64,000 nt of DNA. Origin: an uncultured Lachnospiraceae bacterium. Its GTDB lineage: Bacteria > Bacillota > Clostridia > Lachnospirales > Lachnospiraceae. Shown here piece by piece: positions 36,224 through 43,879 of this stretch. The position numbers and the translations under genes were made by a program. Under the pieces are notes generated by a model. The model saw only the letters and a program-made list of their open reading frames with translations, was not told the origin of the DNA and searched no databases. The DNA is taken from positions 11,924-75,923 of the forward strand of contig CARQVR010000008.1 in the NCBI GenBank assembly GCA_949051815.1, read 5' to 3'. The first letter of the stretch is position 1. Each line of letters starts with the position of its first letter.

Positions 36224-37664
36224 GCAATTCGATTCCTCTGCGGATTCTCGCAAGGGACTCTTCCTTTCCAAGAACCTCCATAAGCTCCGTCGCTCCGCCC
36301 GGCGTCATCTGCTTGCCGGAAACGGCGGTTCTTACAGGCCACATCACATATCCGTTTTTATATCCCTTTTCTTCCACATAAGCGGAAAGAACCGTATAGA
36401 GCGCATCGTTCGAGTAATCCTCCTGCGCCTCCAGACGCGGCAGAAGATCCTTTAAGACAGCCAGTGAGGTCTCCGCGTTTGTCTTCATCTTCTTATGCGT
36501 ATACATCGCCTCATCATAGTCAGGAAGGGTATCGAAAAAGTCCACATGCTCCCTGATATCCGGAAAAATCTCGATTCTCGTCTTCACCATGGCGGCTATC
36601 TTTTTCAGGTCGTAATCTTTTTTCACCGCCTCTTTCAGGTAAGGCTCCGCCATCCCGTAAAAACGGTCGAAATCCATCGCCTTCAAATATTCCCCATTCA
36701 TCCATTTCAGCTTCGTGTAATCAAACACTGCCGGGGACTTGGAAAGATGGTGATAATCAAACCGGCCGGTTAATTCCTGCAATGTAAAAATTTCTTCGTT
36801 ATCCTCGGGACTCCAGCCAAGCAGCGCCACGAAATTGACAATGGCCTCCGAAAGAAACCCCTGCTCGATCAGATCCTCGTAGGAAGAATGTCCGCACCTC
36901 TTAGAGAGCTTCTGATGGGACTCGTCCGTGATCAGCGGACAGTGCACATACTCCGGCACTTCCCAGCCGAAAGCGTCGTAAAGACGGTTATATTTCGGTG
37001 AGGAGGAGAGATATTCGTTGCCCCGCACTACATGGGTAATTCCCATCAGATGATCGTCCACCACATTGGCAAAATTATAGGTGGGATAGCCGTCCGACTT
37101 AATCAGAATCATGTCGTCAAGCTCCGCGTTATCTACCGTAATATCCCCGTAAATATCGTCGTGGAAGGTAGTCTGTCCCTCAGTCGGGTTATTCTGACGG
37201 ATCACATAGGGCTTGCCTGCCGCCAGATTCGCCTCCACCTCTTCCTTCGACAGATGCAGACAGTGCTTATCGTAAACATTGATTTCCTTGCCAGCCACCG
37301 TCCGGGTCAGAGATGCCAGTCTTTCCTTGTCACAAAAACAATAGTAAGCCTCGCCTTTTTCTATCAACTGCTTCGCATACTGTAAATAAATGCCCTGCTT
37401 CTGGCGGTCACTCTGCACATAGGGGCCTGCGCCGCCATCCTTGTCCGGGCCTTCGTCATGTAAAAGTCCCGTGTTCTCCAGCGTGCGGTAAATGATATCC
37501 ACCGCTCCTTCCACATAACGCTCCTGATCCGTGTCCTCAATGCGCAGGATAAAGTCCCCGCCCTCGTGTTTCGCAATCAGATAGGCGTAAAGCGCCGTCC
37601 TTAAATTTCCCACATGCATACGCCCCGTCGGACTGGGTGCGTATCTTGTTCTTATTTTCTCCAT
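36210..37664 (-). CDS. gltX: glutamyl-tRNA synthetase
   Basis: This 484-aa class I enzyme charges tRNA-Glu and, in bacteria without GlnRS, also tRNA-Gln. The HIGH-type motif is in YAPSPTGRMHVGNLRTALYAYL, the KMSKS-type loop is KLSKRCG, and the middle region has HVVRGNEYLSSSPKYNRLYDAFGWE. The length is normal. The gene is followed, with overlap, by the UvrD-like helicase. The 150-base region upstream carries a large imperfect palindrome (37723-37816). Confidence 0.97.
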   Translation of the reverse strand: MEKIRTRYAPSPTGRMHVGNLRTALYAYLIAKHEGGDFILRIEDTDQERYVEGAVDIIYRTLENTGLLHDEGPDKDGGAGPYVQSDRQKQGIYLQYAKQLIEKGEAYYCFCDKERLASLTRTVAGKEINVYDKHCLHLSKEEVEANLAAGKPYVIRQNNPTEGQTTFHDDIYGDITVDNAELDDMILIKSDGYPTYNFANVVDDHLMGITHVVRGNEYLSSSPKYNRLYDAFGWEVPEYVHCPLITDESHQKLSKRCGHSSYEDLIEQGFLSEAIVNFVALLGWSPEDNEEIFTLQELTGRFDYHHLSKSPAVFDYTKLKWMNGEYLKAMDFDRFYGMAEPYLKEAVKKDYDLKKIAAMVKTRIEIFPDIREHVDFFDTLPDYDEAMYTHKKMKTNAETSLAVLKDLLPRLEAQEDYSNDALYTVLSAYVEEKGYKNGYVMWPVRTAVSGKQMTPGGATELMEVLGKEESLARIRRGIELLEKA

Positions 37665-37722
37665 AATTGTCTGTTTCCTCTGTTTCTTACGATTTTACTT
37701 TGTTTATCTTAATTATCCATGC

Positions 37723-37816
37723 AGAGAATGTCGTTTTTCAGGCATTCTCTCACGCGAAACTTAGTACTTCTCCACGAAGCAGCCCTTGCTGCGAGTGGTT
37801 AGAAGTACTTTTCGCG
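37723..37816. repeat. dispersed intergenic palindromic element, full copy
   Basis: The first hairpin is AGAGAATG-n12-CATTCTCT (37723-37750). The second is a long imperfect palindrome from CGCGAAA (37753) to TTTCGCG (37816), with inner arms AGTACTTCT (37763-37771) and AGAAGTACT (37801-37809) and a GAAGCAGCC...TGCTGC loop. It ends one base before the stop codon of the hydrogenase-like gene. The same two-part layout, with loop GAAGCAGCC...TGCT, occurs at 42862-42973. Confidence 0.6.
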
Positions 37817-39316
37817 TTATTCGACACGGTTCTGATGCATACTCGGATCCGGTATCTTCTCTGACGCAGCCGCCTTAAAGGATGCAACCGCCTTCGCCGC
37901 CGCAGGAATCGCAATGTTCGTACCCGCGCCCGCCACACAGCCGCCGGGACATGCCATACCCTCGATCAGACAGCCGTTCTTCTTGCCGGCCTTGGCCAGC
38001 ATCAGCATTTTTTTACACTCGGAAAGACTCTCCGCATGCTCGATGTGTACCTCCACGTCCGGATAATACTCTCTCACACACTCCTCGATGGCAGACGCCA
38101 CGCCGCCCGCCACACCGTAGCCGCGTCCCGCGCCGGTTGCGCCGTTTAGCGCATCCATCGCCTGAATCTGATCTAACAGAATGCCCTTTGCCTCAAAAAT
38201 TCCTGTCAATTCCTCAAAGGTAATGACGAAGTCCACATCCGAACGGATCGTCCTGCGGGATGCTTCCAGCTTCTTGGATGCGCAGGGACCGATAAATACC
38301 ACTCTGGCGTCGGGATGTTCTTCCTTGATCACTCTCGCCGTCGCCACCATAGGCGTCAGCGCGTTCGATATCTTATCAATGGTTTCCGGGAAGAACTTCT
38401 TGGCAAGCACCGACCAGGAAGGACAACAGGAAGTCAGACTAAACGGCAGCTTTCCCGTCGCAACCTCTTTCGCATAGTGTTCAGCCTCCGCAATGGCTCC
38501 CATATCCGCGCCTAAAGCCGTCTCATACACATCGTAAAATCCCAGCTCCTTCAATGCCGTTTTCAGCATATCCGGCGTCACGTCCGGCCCGAACTGCCCC
38601 GCAAAAGCAGGCGCCACCTGCGCGATAATCTTCTCCCCTGTCTGCAGCGCGCGAATCAACTGGAAAATCTGCGACTTATCAGCAATCGCGCCGAAAGGAC
38701 AGTTCACCATACACTGTCCGCAGGAAACACACAGCTCGTTATCAATCACCGCGCGCCCCTTCTCGTCGTTTTTGATCGCATTTACGCCGCAGGCGCCAGC
38801 ACAGGGCCGCACCTGATGGGCAATCGCGTCATAAGGGCAGACAGCCTTACATTTACCGCATTTGATACATTTTTCCGGATCGATCACCGACCGGCCATTT
38901 ACCATGGAGACCGCACCTCGCGGGCAGACCTCACGGCAGGGATGCGCCACACAGCCCATACAGCGGTCCGTCACATAATAGCTGTTCTCCGGACAGGCAT
39001 TGCAGGCCGAAGGAATCACCTGCATTAACGGCGGCTCATAATACTTTTCGGAAATATTACTCTCCTCCAGCCCCTGCGTCAGATGCACCGGCACATTTTC
39101 CGGACGCAGGGAAAGCCCCATAGCCAGACGGATTCTCTCTCTCACAATAGCCCGGTCCCTGTAAATGTTCTCATACTCGGACTCTTCATAGTCTACAATC
39201 TTATATGGCAGCGCCTCTATATCGTCCTTTAGATTATCTGATTCATAGGCAAGGTGCGCCACCTCTTTAAAAATACGTCTTCTGTTCTTCCGAACCTGCG
39301 TATCAATTCCTCTCAT
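37817..39316 (-). CDS. [FeFe]-hydrogenase-like protein with ferredoxin domains
   Basis: The protein is 499 aa. The N-terminal part (about residues 130-230) carries two to three 4Fe-4S ferredoxin motifs (CMGCVAHPCREVCP, CIKCGKCKAVCP, CVSCGQCMVNCP). The C-terminal half is the H-cluster domain with the three signature loops: TSCCPSW, GPCASKKLEA and EGMACPGGCVAGAG. The second loop has GPC rather than the MPC of the best-studied enzymes, which points to a less-studied (group B-like) [FeFe] hydrogenase. It would couple reduced ferredoxin to H2, or act as a sensor or redox carrier. It is encoded alone with a good ribosome binding site (GGAGGC). Maturases HydE, F and G are not in the window. Confidence 0.88.
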   Translation of the reverse strand: MRGIDTQVRKNRRRIFKEVAHLAYESDNLKDDIEALPYKIVDYEESEYENIYRDRAIVRERIRLAMGLSLRPENVPVHLTQGLEESNISEKYYEPPLMQVIPSACNACPENSYYVTDRCMGCVAHPCREVCPRGAVSMVNGRSVIDPEKCIKCGKCKAVCPYDAIAHQVRPCAGACGVNAIKNDEKGRAVIDNELCVSCGQCMVNCPFGAIADKSQIFQLIRALQTGEKIIAQVAPAFAGQFGPDVTPDMLKTALKELGFYDVYETALGADMGAIAEAEHYAKEVATGKLPFSLTSCCPSWSVLAKKFFPETIDKISNALTPMVATARVIKEEHPDARVVFIGPCASKKLEASRRTIRSDVDFVITFEELTGIFEAKGILLDQIQAMDALNGATGAGRGYGVAGGVASAIEECVREYYPDVEVHIEHAESLSECKKMLMLAKAGKKNGCLIEGMACPGGCVAGAGTNIAIPAAAKAVASFKAAASEKIPDPSMHQNRVE

Positions 39317-39535
39317 ACTGCCTCCATCTTAAACCATCGCCGCATTGATAACCGCAGTGCCCCTATGCATCCGGAATCCGAAAAAGGTGTCAGCAAGCTG
39401 CCATTTTTTCATTTTCTGTCTGCGCACTGCTCATTGCCATTACGAACATTTTCCCACAAAGTCTTACGGAAGTCAATCACTCTGAGGAAAATCCCGGATG
39501 GAGTGCGGATGGAGGAATGCTCTGCGCTGGGAAAG

Positions 39536-41659
39536 TCAGCGCCGTCTCCTTCTCAGCCAGACCACAAGCCCTGCCGCAAGAATCGCCAGTGGAATCACGA
39601 TCACGCAGAGAACAGCCGCAATATAAGCTGTCTGCGCACTAAATACCAGATTCGGCATGGAAAGGCTCTTGACCGGAACCGCTACCGAAGATTCGTGATC
39701 CGCCAGCATACTTATCATACTGCTAAAAAGCTTTACATTATTGCCAGGCGCCATATCGTCCGCAAGACTGGTAAACAGGCTCTCTCCTCCTACCACATAA
39801 GCATGGGAAACGCTACCGTCCTCTGTACTTTTTTCCACCTCCAGGCTGACGGTAAAGGGACCGTCAATATCATTCGCACCTTTGCTGTAATCGCTGCTGT
39901 CCGTGATATCTGTCTTGGAAAACGCGCTGCCGCTTGTGGTTAAGAGCGGCGTGTAATGGATGTCATCCGCCTCTTCATCATAGGAAAGCCCCTTGGAAAA
40001 AGGCGCAAATACCAGTCCGTCCGCCAGCGGAGCCGTCACTTCCGCAGAGGCGATCTCCGGAAACAGATAATACGGATTCTGGTAATAATAATTGCGGTCC
40101 TGCTCCACAATTGTGCCGTCCACCTCCGTTATCCCGTAAAAATCCAGAATGCTTTTAAAGTTCGTCATCTCTCCTTCCACCATGGTCGAGACAATCAGCG
40201 CATTGCCGCCCTTTTGCAGAAAGGCAATTACCTTTTCGGCGTCCTCCTTCGAGTAGTCGCTGGTAGGGGCATTCAAAATAACACCCTGTGCATCCTCCGG
40301 GATTTCATCCACCGAGTAAAGCATCAGCGTTTCGCAGGATGCATTTTCCTTCGTTATGGTATTGACAAACTTTTCCTCCAGTTCCAGCTCGCCGTGGCCG
40401 CCAATGGCATAAAAGACCGGCATGTCTTCCGTGGTGACATAGGCCAGCGCCGAGACGGTCTGCCCTTCTCCGTCGTAACCCGTAGTCTGGTAACTGTAAG
40501 TGGAATAGTCCATTTCATAGGTGTAAATATCCCCGTAATCCACCACCGTACTGCGCCGCTCTCCCTCCACAATCAGACTGCCGGAAGACGGCTGCACATC
40601 CGTGTAATTCTGATAAAAATTCGGATTCTTTGCCGGACTGACATACTTGATCTTTATATGCGCCGACTGATCCGCCATCCGCTCCAGCGTCTTGGAAAAA
40701 TCCGCATCCCCTGCACCTTCCTCCGCCAGCACATAAATCGTAATGTCCTCGGACAGTCCGGAAAGAAACGCCTTCGTCTCGTCCGTGAGCGCATAGAGCC
40801 TGTTTTCCGTCAGATCAAAAGAAGAATACTGCTCCGGCACATAATTCAACCCGAGATTAACCGCTACGACTGCCGCAATGGCCAGCAAAATTCCCGTGAC
40901 GCTGTACGCCCCCACTTTCAGTCCGCCCCCTGAAATATTGTAGCGGCGTTTCTGAATGGTCTGCGCCGTACAAAACAGCGCAAGACCTATGGCTGTCAGA
41001 TAATAGACCACCGCCTCCAGTTCAAAATACCCGGAAGAAAGCGTGTCAAACCGGCCGACCATGTCAAAGCAGGATAGAATCTTCCCAAGCACCGTGGTAA
41101 CCGGAGAAGTGCCCGTGCTTGTAAGCAGATTCGATATGCCCGGCATAATATAGCCGAGAAACAGCGCGCCAAAAGAAAGCACCGCCGCGATCACCACGCT
41201 CTCCGTCAGGGACGAAAGAAAAAGTCCAACCGCCAGCGCAAGACAGCCGTAGAGGAAAAAGCCCAAAAGCGAGGCGTAGGAAACGCCCAGACGGAAGTCC
41301 CCGCCCTGCATAAGAAAAAGCGGCAAAATCCCCATAAAAGCCGTCGGCAGAAAGAGCACCGTCGCAAGCGCCAGATATTTACCGAGTACAATCTTTCCCA
41401 CTGAGACAGGCGCCGTCAAAATCAACTGGTCCGTCTTATTTTTCCGCTCCTCGGAGAGCGTCCTCATCGTAAGAATGGGTATCGTCACTATAAACGTAAA
41501 CACAATGCTCTGCAGCACATAAGCTATGGTCGGATATCCCATAAGCATATTGTAAACAATAAAATACAGCCCCATCACAAAGAGATTCACCGCCACGAAA
41601 AGCCAGCCTGTGAAGGAACAAAAATAAGATCTCAATTCTCTCTTATATATCGCTCTCAT
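39536..41659 (-). CDS. ABC-2 permease fused to a GldG-like domain
   Basis: In this 707-aa protein, residues 1 to about 240 form an ABC-2 type permease with six membrane helices (typical RTLSEERKNKTDQLILTAPVS). A seventh helix leads to a large extracytoplasmic GldG/ABC_transp_aux domain (about 275-665, with IYVLAEEGAGDADFSKTLERM and GVILNAPTSDYS), then a C-terminal membrane helix and an Arg-rich tail. In gliding bacteria GldF and GldG are separate proteins that work with the ATPase GldA; here they are one chain. The gene overlaps the partner ATPase by 17 bases, so both make one exporter. The substrate is unknown. Confidence 0.88.
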   Translation of the reverse strand: MRAIYKRELRSYFCSFTGWLFVAVNLFVMGLYFIVYNMLMGYPTIAYVLQSIVFTFIVTIPILTMRTLSEERKNKTDQLILTAPVSVGKIVLGKYLALATVLFLPTAFMGILPLFLMQGGDFRLGVSYASLLGFFLYGCLALAVGLFLSSLTESVVIAAVLSFGALFLGYIMPGISNLLTSTGTSPVTTVLGKILSCFDMVGRFDTLSSGYFELEAVVYYLTAIGLALFCTAQTIQKRRYNISGGGLKVGAYSVTGILLAIAAVVAVNLGLNYVPEQYSSFDLTENRLYALTDETKAFLSGLSEDITIYVLAEEGAGDADFSKTLERMADQSAHIKIKYVSPAKNPNFYQNYTDVQPSSGSLIVEGERRSTVVDYGDIYTYEMDYSTYSYQTTGYDGEGQTVSALAYVTTEDMPVFYAIGGHGELELEEKFVNTITKENASCETLMLYSVDEIPEDAQGVILNAPTSDYSKEDAEKVIAFLQKGGNALIVSTMVEGEMTNFKSILDFYGITEVDGTIVEQDRNYYYQNPYYLFPEIASAEVTAPLADGLVFAPFSKGLSYDEEADDIHYTPLLTTSGSAFSKTDITDSSDYSKGANDIDGPFTVSLEVEKSTEDGSVSHAYVVGGESLFTSLADDMAPGNNVKLFSSMISMLADHESSVAVPVKSLSMPNLVFSAQTAYIAAVLCVIVIPLAILAAGLVVWLRRRRR

Positions 41660-42770
41660 CTGTCTCCTCCTCTCCCGTCACGCTTTCCGTTTTGTCCGCG
41701 GTTGTCCGGATGTCATCCGCCTCCTCCGCGGCTTCCTCTGTTTCCCCTTCTTCCTCCGGCTCCTCCCCGGTTTCCGTTTCCTCTTCTTCCTCCGGTGCCT
41801 CTCCTGTTTCCGTTTCCTCTTCTTCCTCCGGTGCCTCTCCTGTTTCCGTCAGCTCAAGGAAAATATCTTCCAACGATTTTTCCGACCGGTTCATGGACAG
41901 GATCGGCATACCCGCTCCCGCCAGCGCGACAGACAATGCCTTTCGGATATCAGCGTCGTCCTTCACCTCTATGCGGATTAAAATACTGCCTTCCTCGCTG
42001 CCATTCTCAAACGTATACTGTTCTATTTCCTCCATCTGTTCCAGTACCGGCTCTACCTGCCTGCGTTCACCGATCACCGTCACTACAAGCTCTGCCGTAC
42101 CCTGCATCATTTTCTGCAGTTCTTCGGGCGAACCGCTGGCCGCAAGCTTTCCTTCCGAAATAATCAGAATGTGATCGCACACCGCACTGATTTCGGAAAG
42201 TATATGGGAGCTTAAAATCACCGTATGTTCCCCCGCAAGCCCCTTTATCAGGTCCCGCATCTCTATGATCTGCTTCGGGTCGAGCCCCACCATCGGCTCA
42301 TCCAGAATCAGCACCTTCGGATTTCCCACAAGGGCCTGTGCAAGTCCCACCCGCTGCTTATACCCTTTGGAAAGATTTTTGATCAGCCGCCGGCTCATCT
42401 CTGAAAGGGAAAGTCTCTCTTCCAGCGCGGTTACCCGCTCTCTCCGTTCTGCCTTCGGCACTTTCTTCAATTCCGCCGCAAAGAGCAGAAACTCCCGCAC
42501 TGTCATATCCGGATAAAGAGGCGGTATTTCCGGCAGGTAACCTATACAGGCTTTTGCCGCAAGCGGCTCCTTTAAGATATCATGTCCGTCAATGATAACC
42601 GTTCCGCCGTCAGCCGCAATATACCCTGTCATCACGTTCATCGTCGTTGTCTTTCCCGCACCGTTCGGCCCAAGAAAACCATAGATTTTCCCCTTTTCCA
42701 CTGTAAACGACATACCATCTACCGCTGTATGGCCGCCATACCGTTTGACTAAATTTTCCACTTGTATCAA
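41643..42770 (-). CDS. ABC transporter ATP-binding protein with acidic repeat tail
   Basis: A protein of about 375 aa. The ABC domain (about residues 1-220) has Walker A GPNGAGKTTTMN, signature LSKGYKQRVGLAQAL, Walker B VLILDEPMVGLDP and the H-loop His in SSHILSEI. A regulatory domain (about 225-305) follows. The last about 65 residues are a Glu-rich tail with three near-identical units (ETGEAPEEEEET). The start is a TTG at 42770, with GGGAGG in front; translation from an upstream ATG at 42830 would add an unrelated leader. It pairs with the overlapping permease-GldG gene. The acidic tail is encoded by a 36-39 base tandem repeat at about 41745-41850, whose copy number may vary. Confidence 0.92.
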   Translation of the reverse strand: MIQVENLVKRYGGHTAVDGMSFTVEKGKIYGFLGPNGAGKTTTMNVMTGYIAADGGTVIIDGHDILKEPLAAKACIGYLPEIPPLYPDMTVREFLLFAAELKKVPKAERRERVTALEERLSLSEMSRRLIKNLSKGYKQRVGLAQALVGNPKVLILDEPMVGLDPKQIIEMRDLIKGLAGEHTVILSSHILSEISAVCDHILIISEGKLAASGSPEELQKMMQGTAELVVTVIGERRQVEPVLEQMEEIEQYTFENGSEEGSILIRIEVKDDADIRKALSVALAGAGMPILSMNRSEKSLEDIFLELTETGEAPEEEEETETGEAPEEEEETETGEEPEEEGETEEAAEEADDIRTTADKTESVTGEEETDESDI

Positions 42771-42830
42771 AGCATACGCCTCCCTTTTATTGCATAACCA
42801 GCTAATTGCACTTCTCACACTAACCTCCAT

Positions 42831-42973
42831 GATTCCGCTCTGCGGAATCTCAAATCCGTGCGGAGAATGCCCGTATTTTGGGCATTCTCCTGAGTGAAAG
42901 TGATTTGCAAAGCAAATCTGGAACTTCTTAGCGAAGCAGCCTCTGCTACTGAGCTTTAGAAGTTCTTTTCACT
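42831..42973. repeat. dispersed intergenic palindromic element, long copy
   Basis: Three nested or adjacent hairpins are present: GATTCCGC-tct-GCGGAATC (42831-42849), GGAGAATGCCC-n7-GGGCATTCTCC (42862-42890, perfect 11 bp), and a long imperfect palindrome from AGTGAAAG (42893) to CTTTTCACT (42973). The last has inner arms GAACTTCT (42921-42928) and AGAAGTTC (42958-42965), an extra ATTTGC-aaa-GCAAAT hairpin, and the loop GAAGCAGCC...TGCT also seen at 37772-37790. No gene is visible in 42771-43173. Confidence 0.6.
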
Positions 42974-43100
42974 CTAATATACTGGCAAAATGTGTCTCTA
43001 TTCGTATCAATTTGTGAATATTCTGTGTCCTCACACATGAGTCTATGCGGAGAAGCCCGAATTTCAGTCCTTCTCACATTACACACATAGGTGATTATAA

Positions 43101-43109
43101 CATACTATA
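43101..43109 (+). promoter_or_regulatory. possible sporulation-sigma -10 element of the cotJ operon
   Basis: CATACTATA fits the mother-cell sigma-K (CATAnnnTA) and resembles the sigma-E -10 consensus. It lies about 65 bases before cotJA, an operon controlled by sigma-E in Bacillus. The -35 region is not clear, so the call is tentative. Confidence 0.35.
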
Positions 43110-43173
43110 TTATTAAAAAATACATGAAATTCGTGTGCCGTTCCCAAGCGGCGCACCTATAGAAAGGATGTAT

Positions 43174-43347
43174 ATGAAGGACTATCTCTACAGAGAACCC
43201 TGCGATGATTTCCCTGTCGCAATGGCCTATGTCCCATGGCAGCACTTTAACGGGATCTGCGAAAATCTGGAAAAAGGATTTTGCGACGGCACCATCTTCC
43301 CTGAACTTGACAAACCATTTACGGGAAGGAGATGTTGTAACGGATGA
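43174..43347 (+). CDS. cotJA: spore coat protein CotJA
   Basis: The protein is about 57 aa. AMAYVPWQHFNGICENLEKG followed by GTIFPELDKPFTG is the CotJA signature. The second of two near ATGs (43174) fits the AGAAAGG ribosome binding site. CotJA helps assemble the inner spore coat with CotJC. The stop overlaps the cotJB start (ATGA), so the operon is translationally coupled. Confidence 0.92.
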   Translation: MKDYLYREPCDDFPVAMAYVPWQHFNGICENLEKGFCDGTIFPELDKPFTGRRCCNG

Positions 43348-43619
43348 ATACACAGTTTATGAGCGAACAGGATAAATTGCTCCACGATATCGGCGTCTTA
43401 GGCTTCGTTGTCATCGAATTGTCCCTCTATCTGGACACCCATCCCACTGACCAGAATGCTTTAAAATATTTCAACCATTATAATCGTCTGGCAAATCAGG
43501 CAAGGCAGGAATATTCCGCCAAATATACACCTCTCACTATTTCCTGTGCGGATGTATCGGCGTGTGACGACTGGAAATGGGCATTGGCGCCTATGCCATG
43601 GGAAGGAGGCTGTAATTAA
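43344..43619 (+). CDS. cotJB: spore coat protein CotJB
   Basis: This 91-aa protein has the typical pattern LLHDIGVLGFVVIELSLYLDTHP, then ALKYFNHYNRLANQARQEY, and the WKWALAPMPWEGGCN C-terminus of CotJB. It is required with CotJA for coat assembly in Bacillus. The stop codon overlaps the start of cotJC (TAATG). The presence of the operon shows that the host lineage sporulates. Confidence 0.95.
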   Translation: MNTQFMSEQDKLLHDIGVLGFVVIELSLYLDTHPTDQNALKYFNHYNRLANQARQEYSAKYTPLTISCADVSACDDWKWALAPMPWEGGCN

Positions 43620-43879
43620 TGTGGAATTATGAGAGAAGATTAGAATTTCCCGTAAACATCAAGGAAGCCAACGCGGATATCGCGCAGGCCATCATCAGCC
43701 AGTACGGCGGCCCTGACGGAGAAATGGGCGCCTCCATGCGTTATCTGTCCCAGCGGTACGCGTGCCCTTATCGGGAGGTGGCGGGAGTGCTTACGGACAT
43801 CGGTGTATCGGTAACACTATGGTATATCAATCAGTTCCATACTTACAATCTCTGTTATATAGCTCTCATTTCTTCCTGA
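43619..43879 (+). pseudogene. cotJC: cotJC, 5' fragment interrupted by the integrated element
   Basis: The first about 62 codons match CotJC, a manganese-catalase-like coat protein of about 190 aa: MWNYERRLEFPVNI, ISQYGGPDGEMGASMRYLSQR and REVAGVLTDIG. Homology ends abruptly after DIG at about 43804, where intact proteins continue with TEE and helix residues that bind metal. The remaining 24 codons (VSVTLWYINQF...) come from element DNA and lead to a stop at 43879. The large serine recombinase of the element ends only 12 bases away on the other strand. The 3' part of cotJC should lie at the far end of the element, outside this window. Confidence 0.85.
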
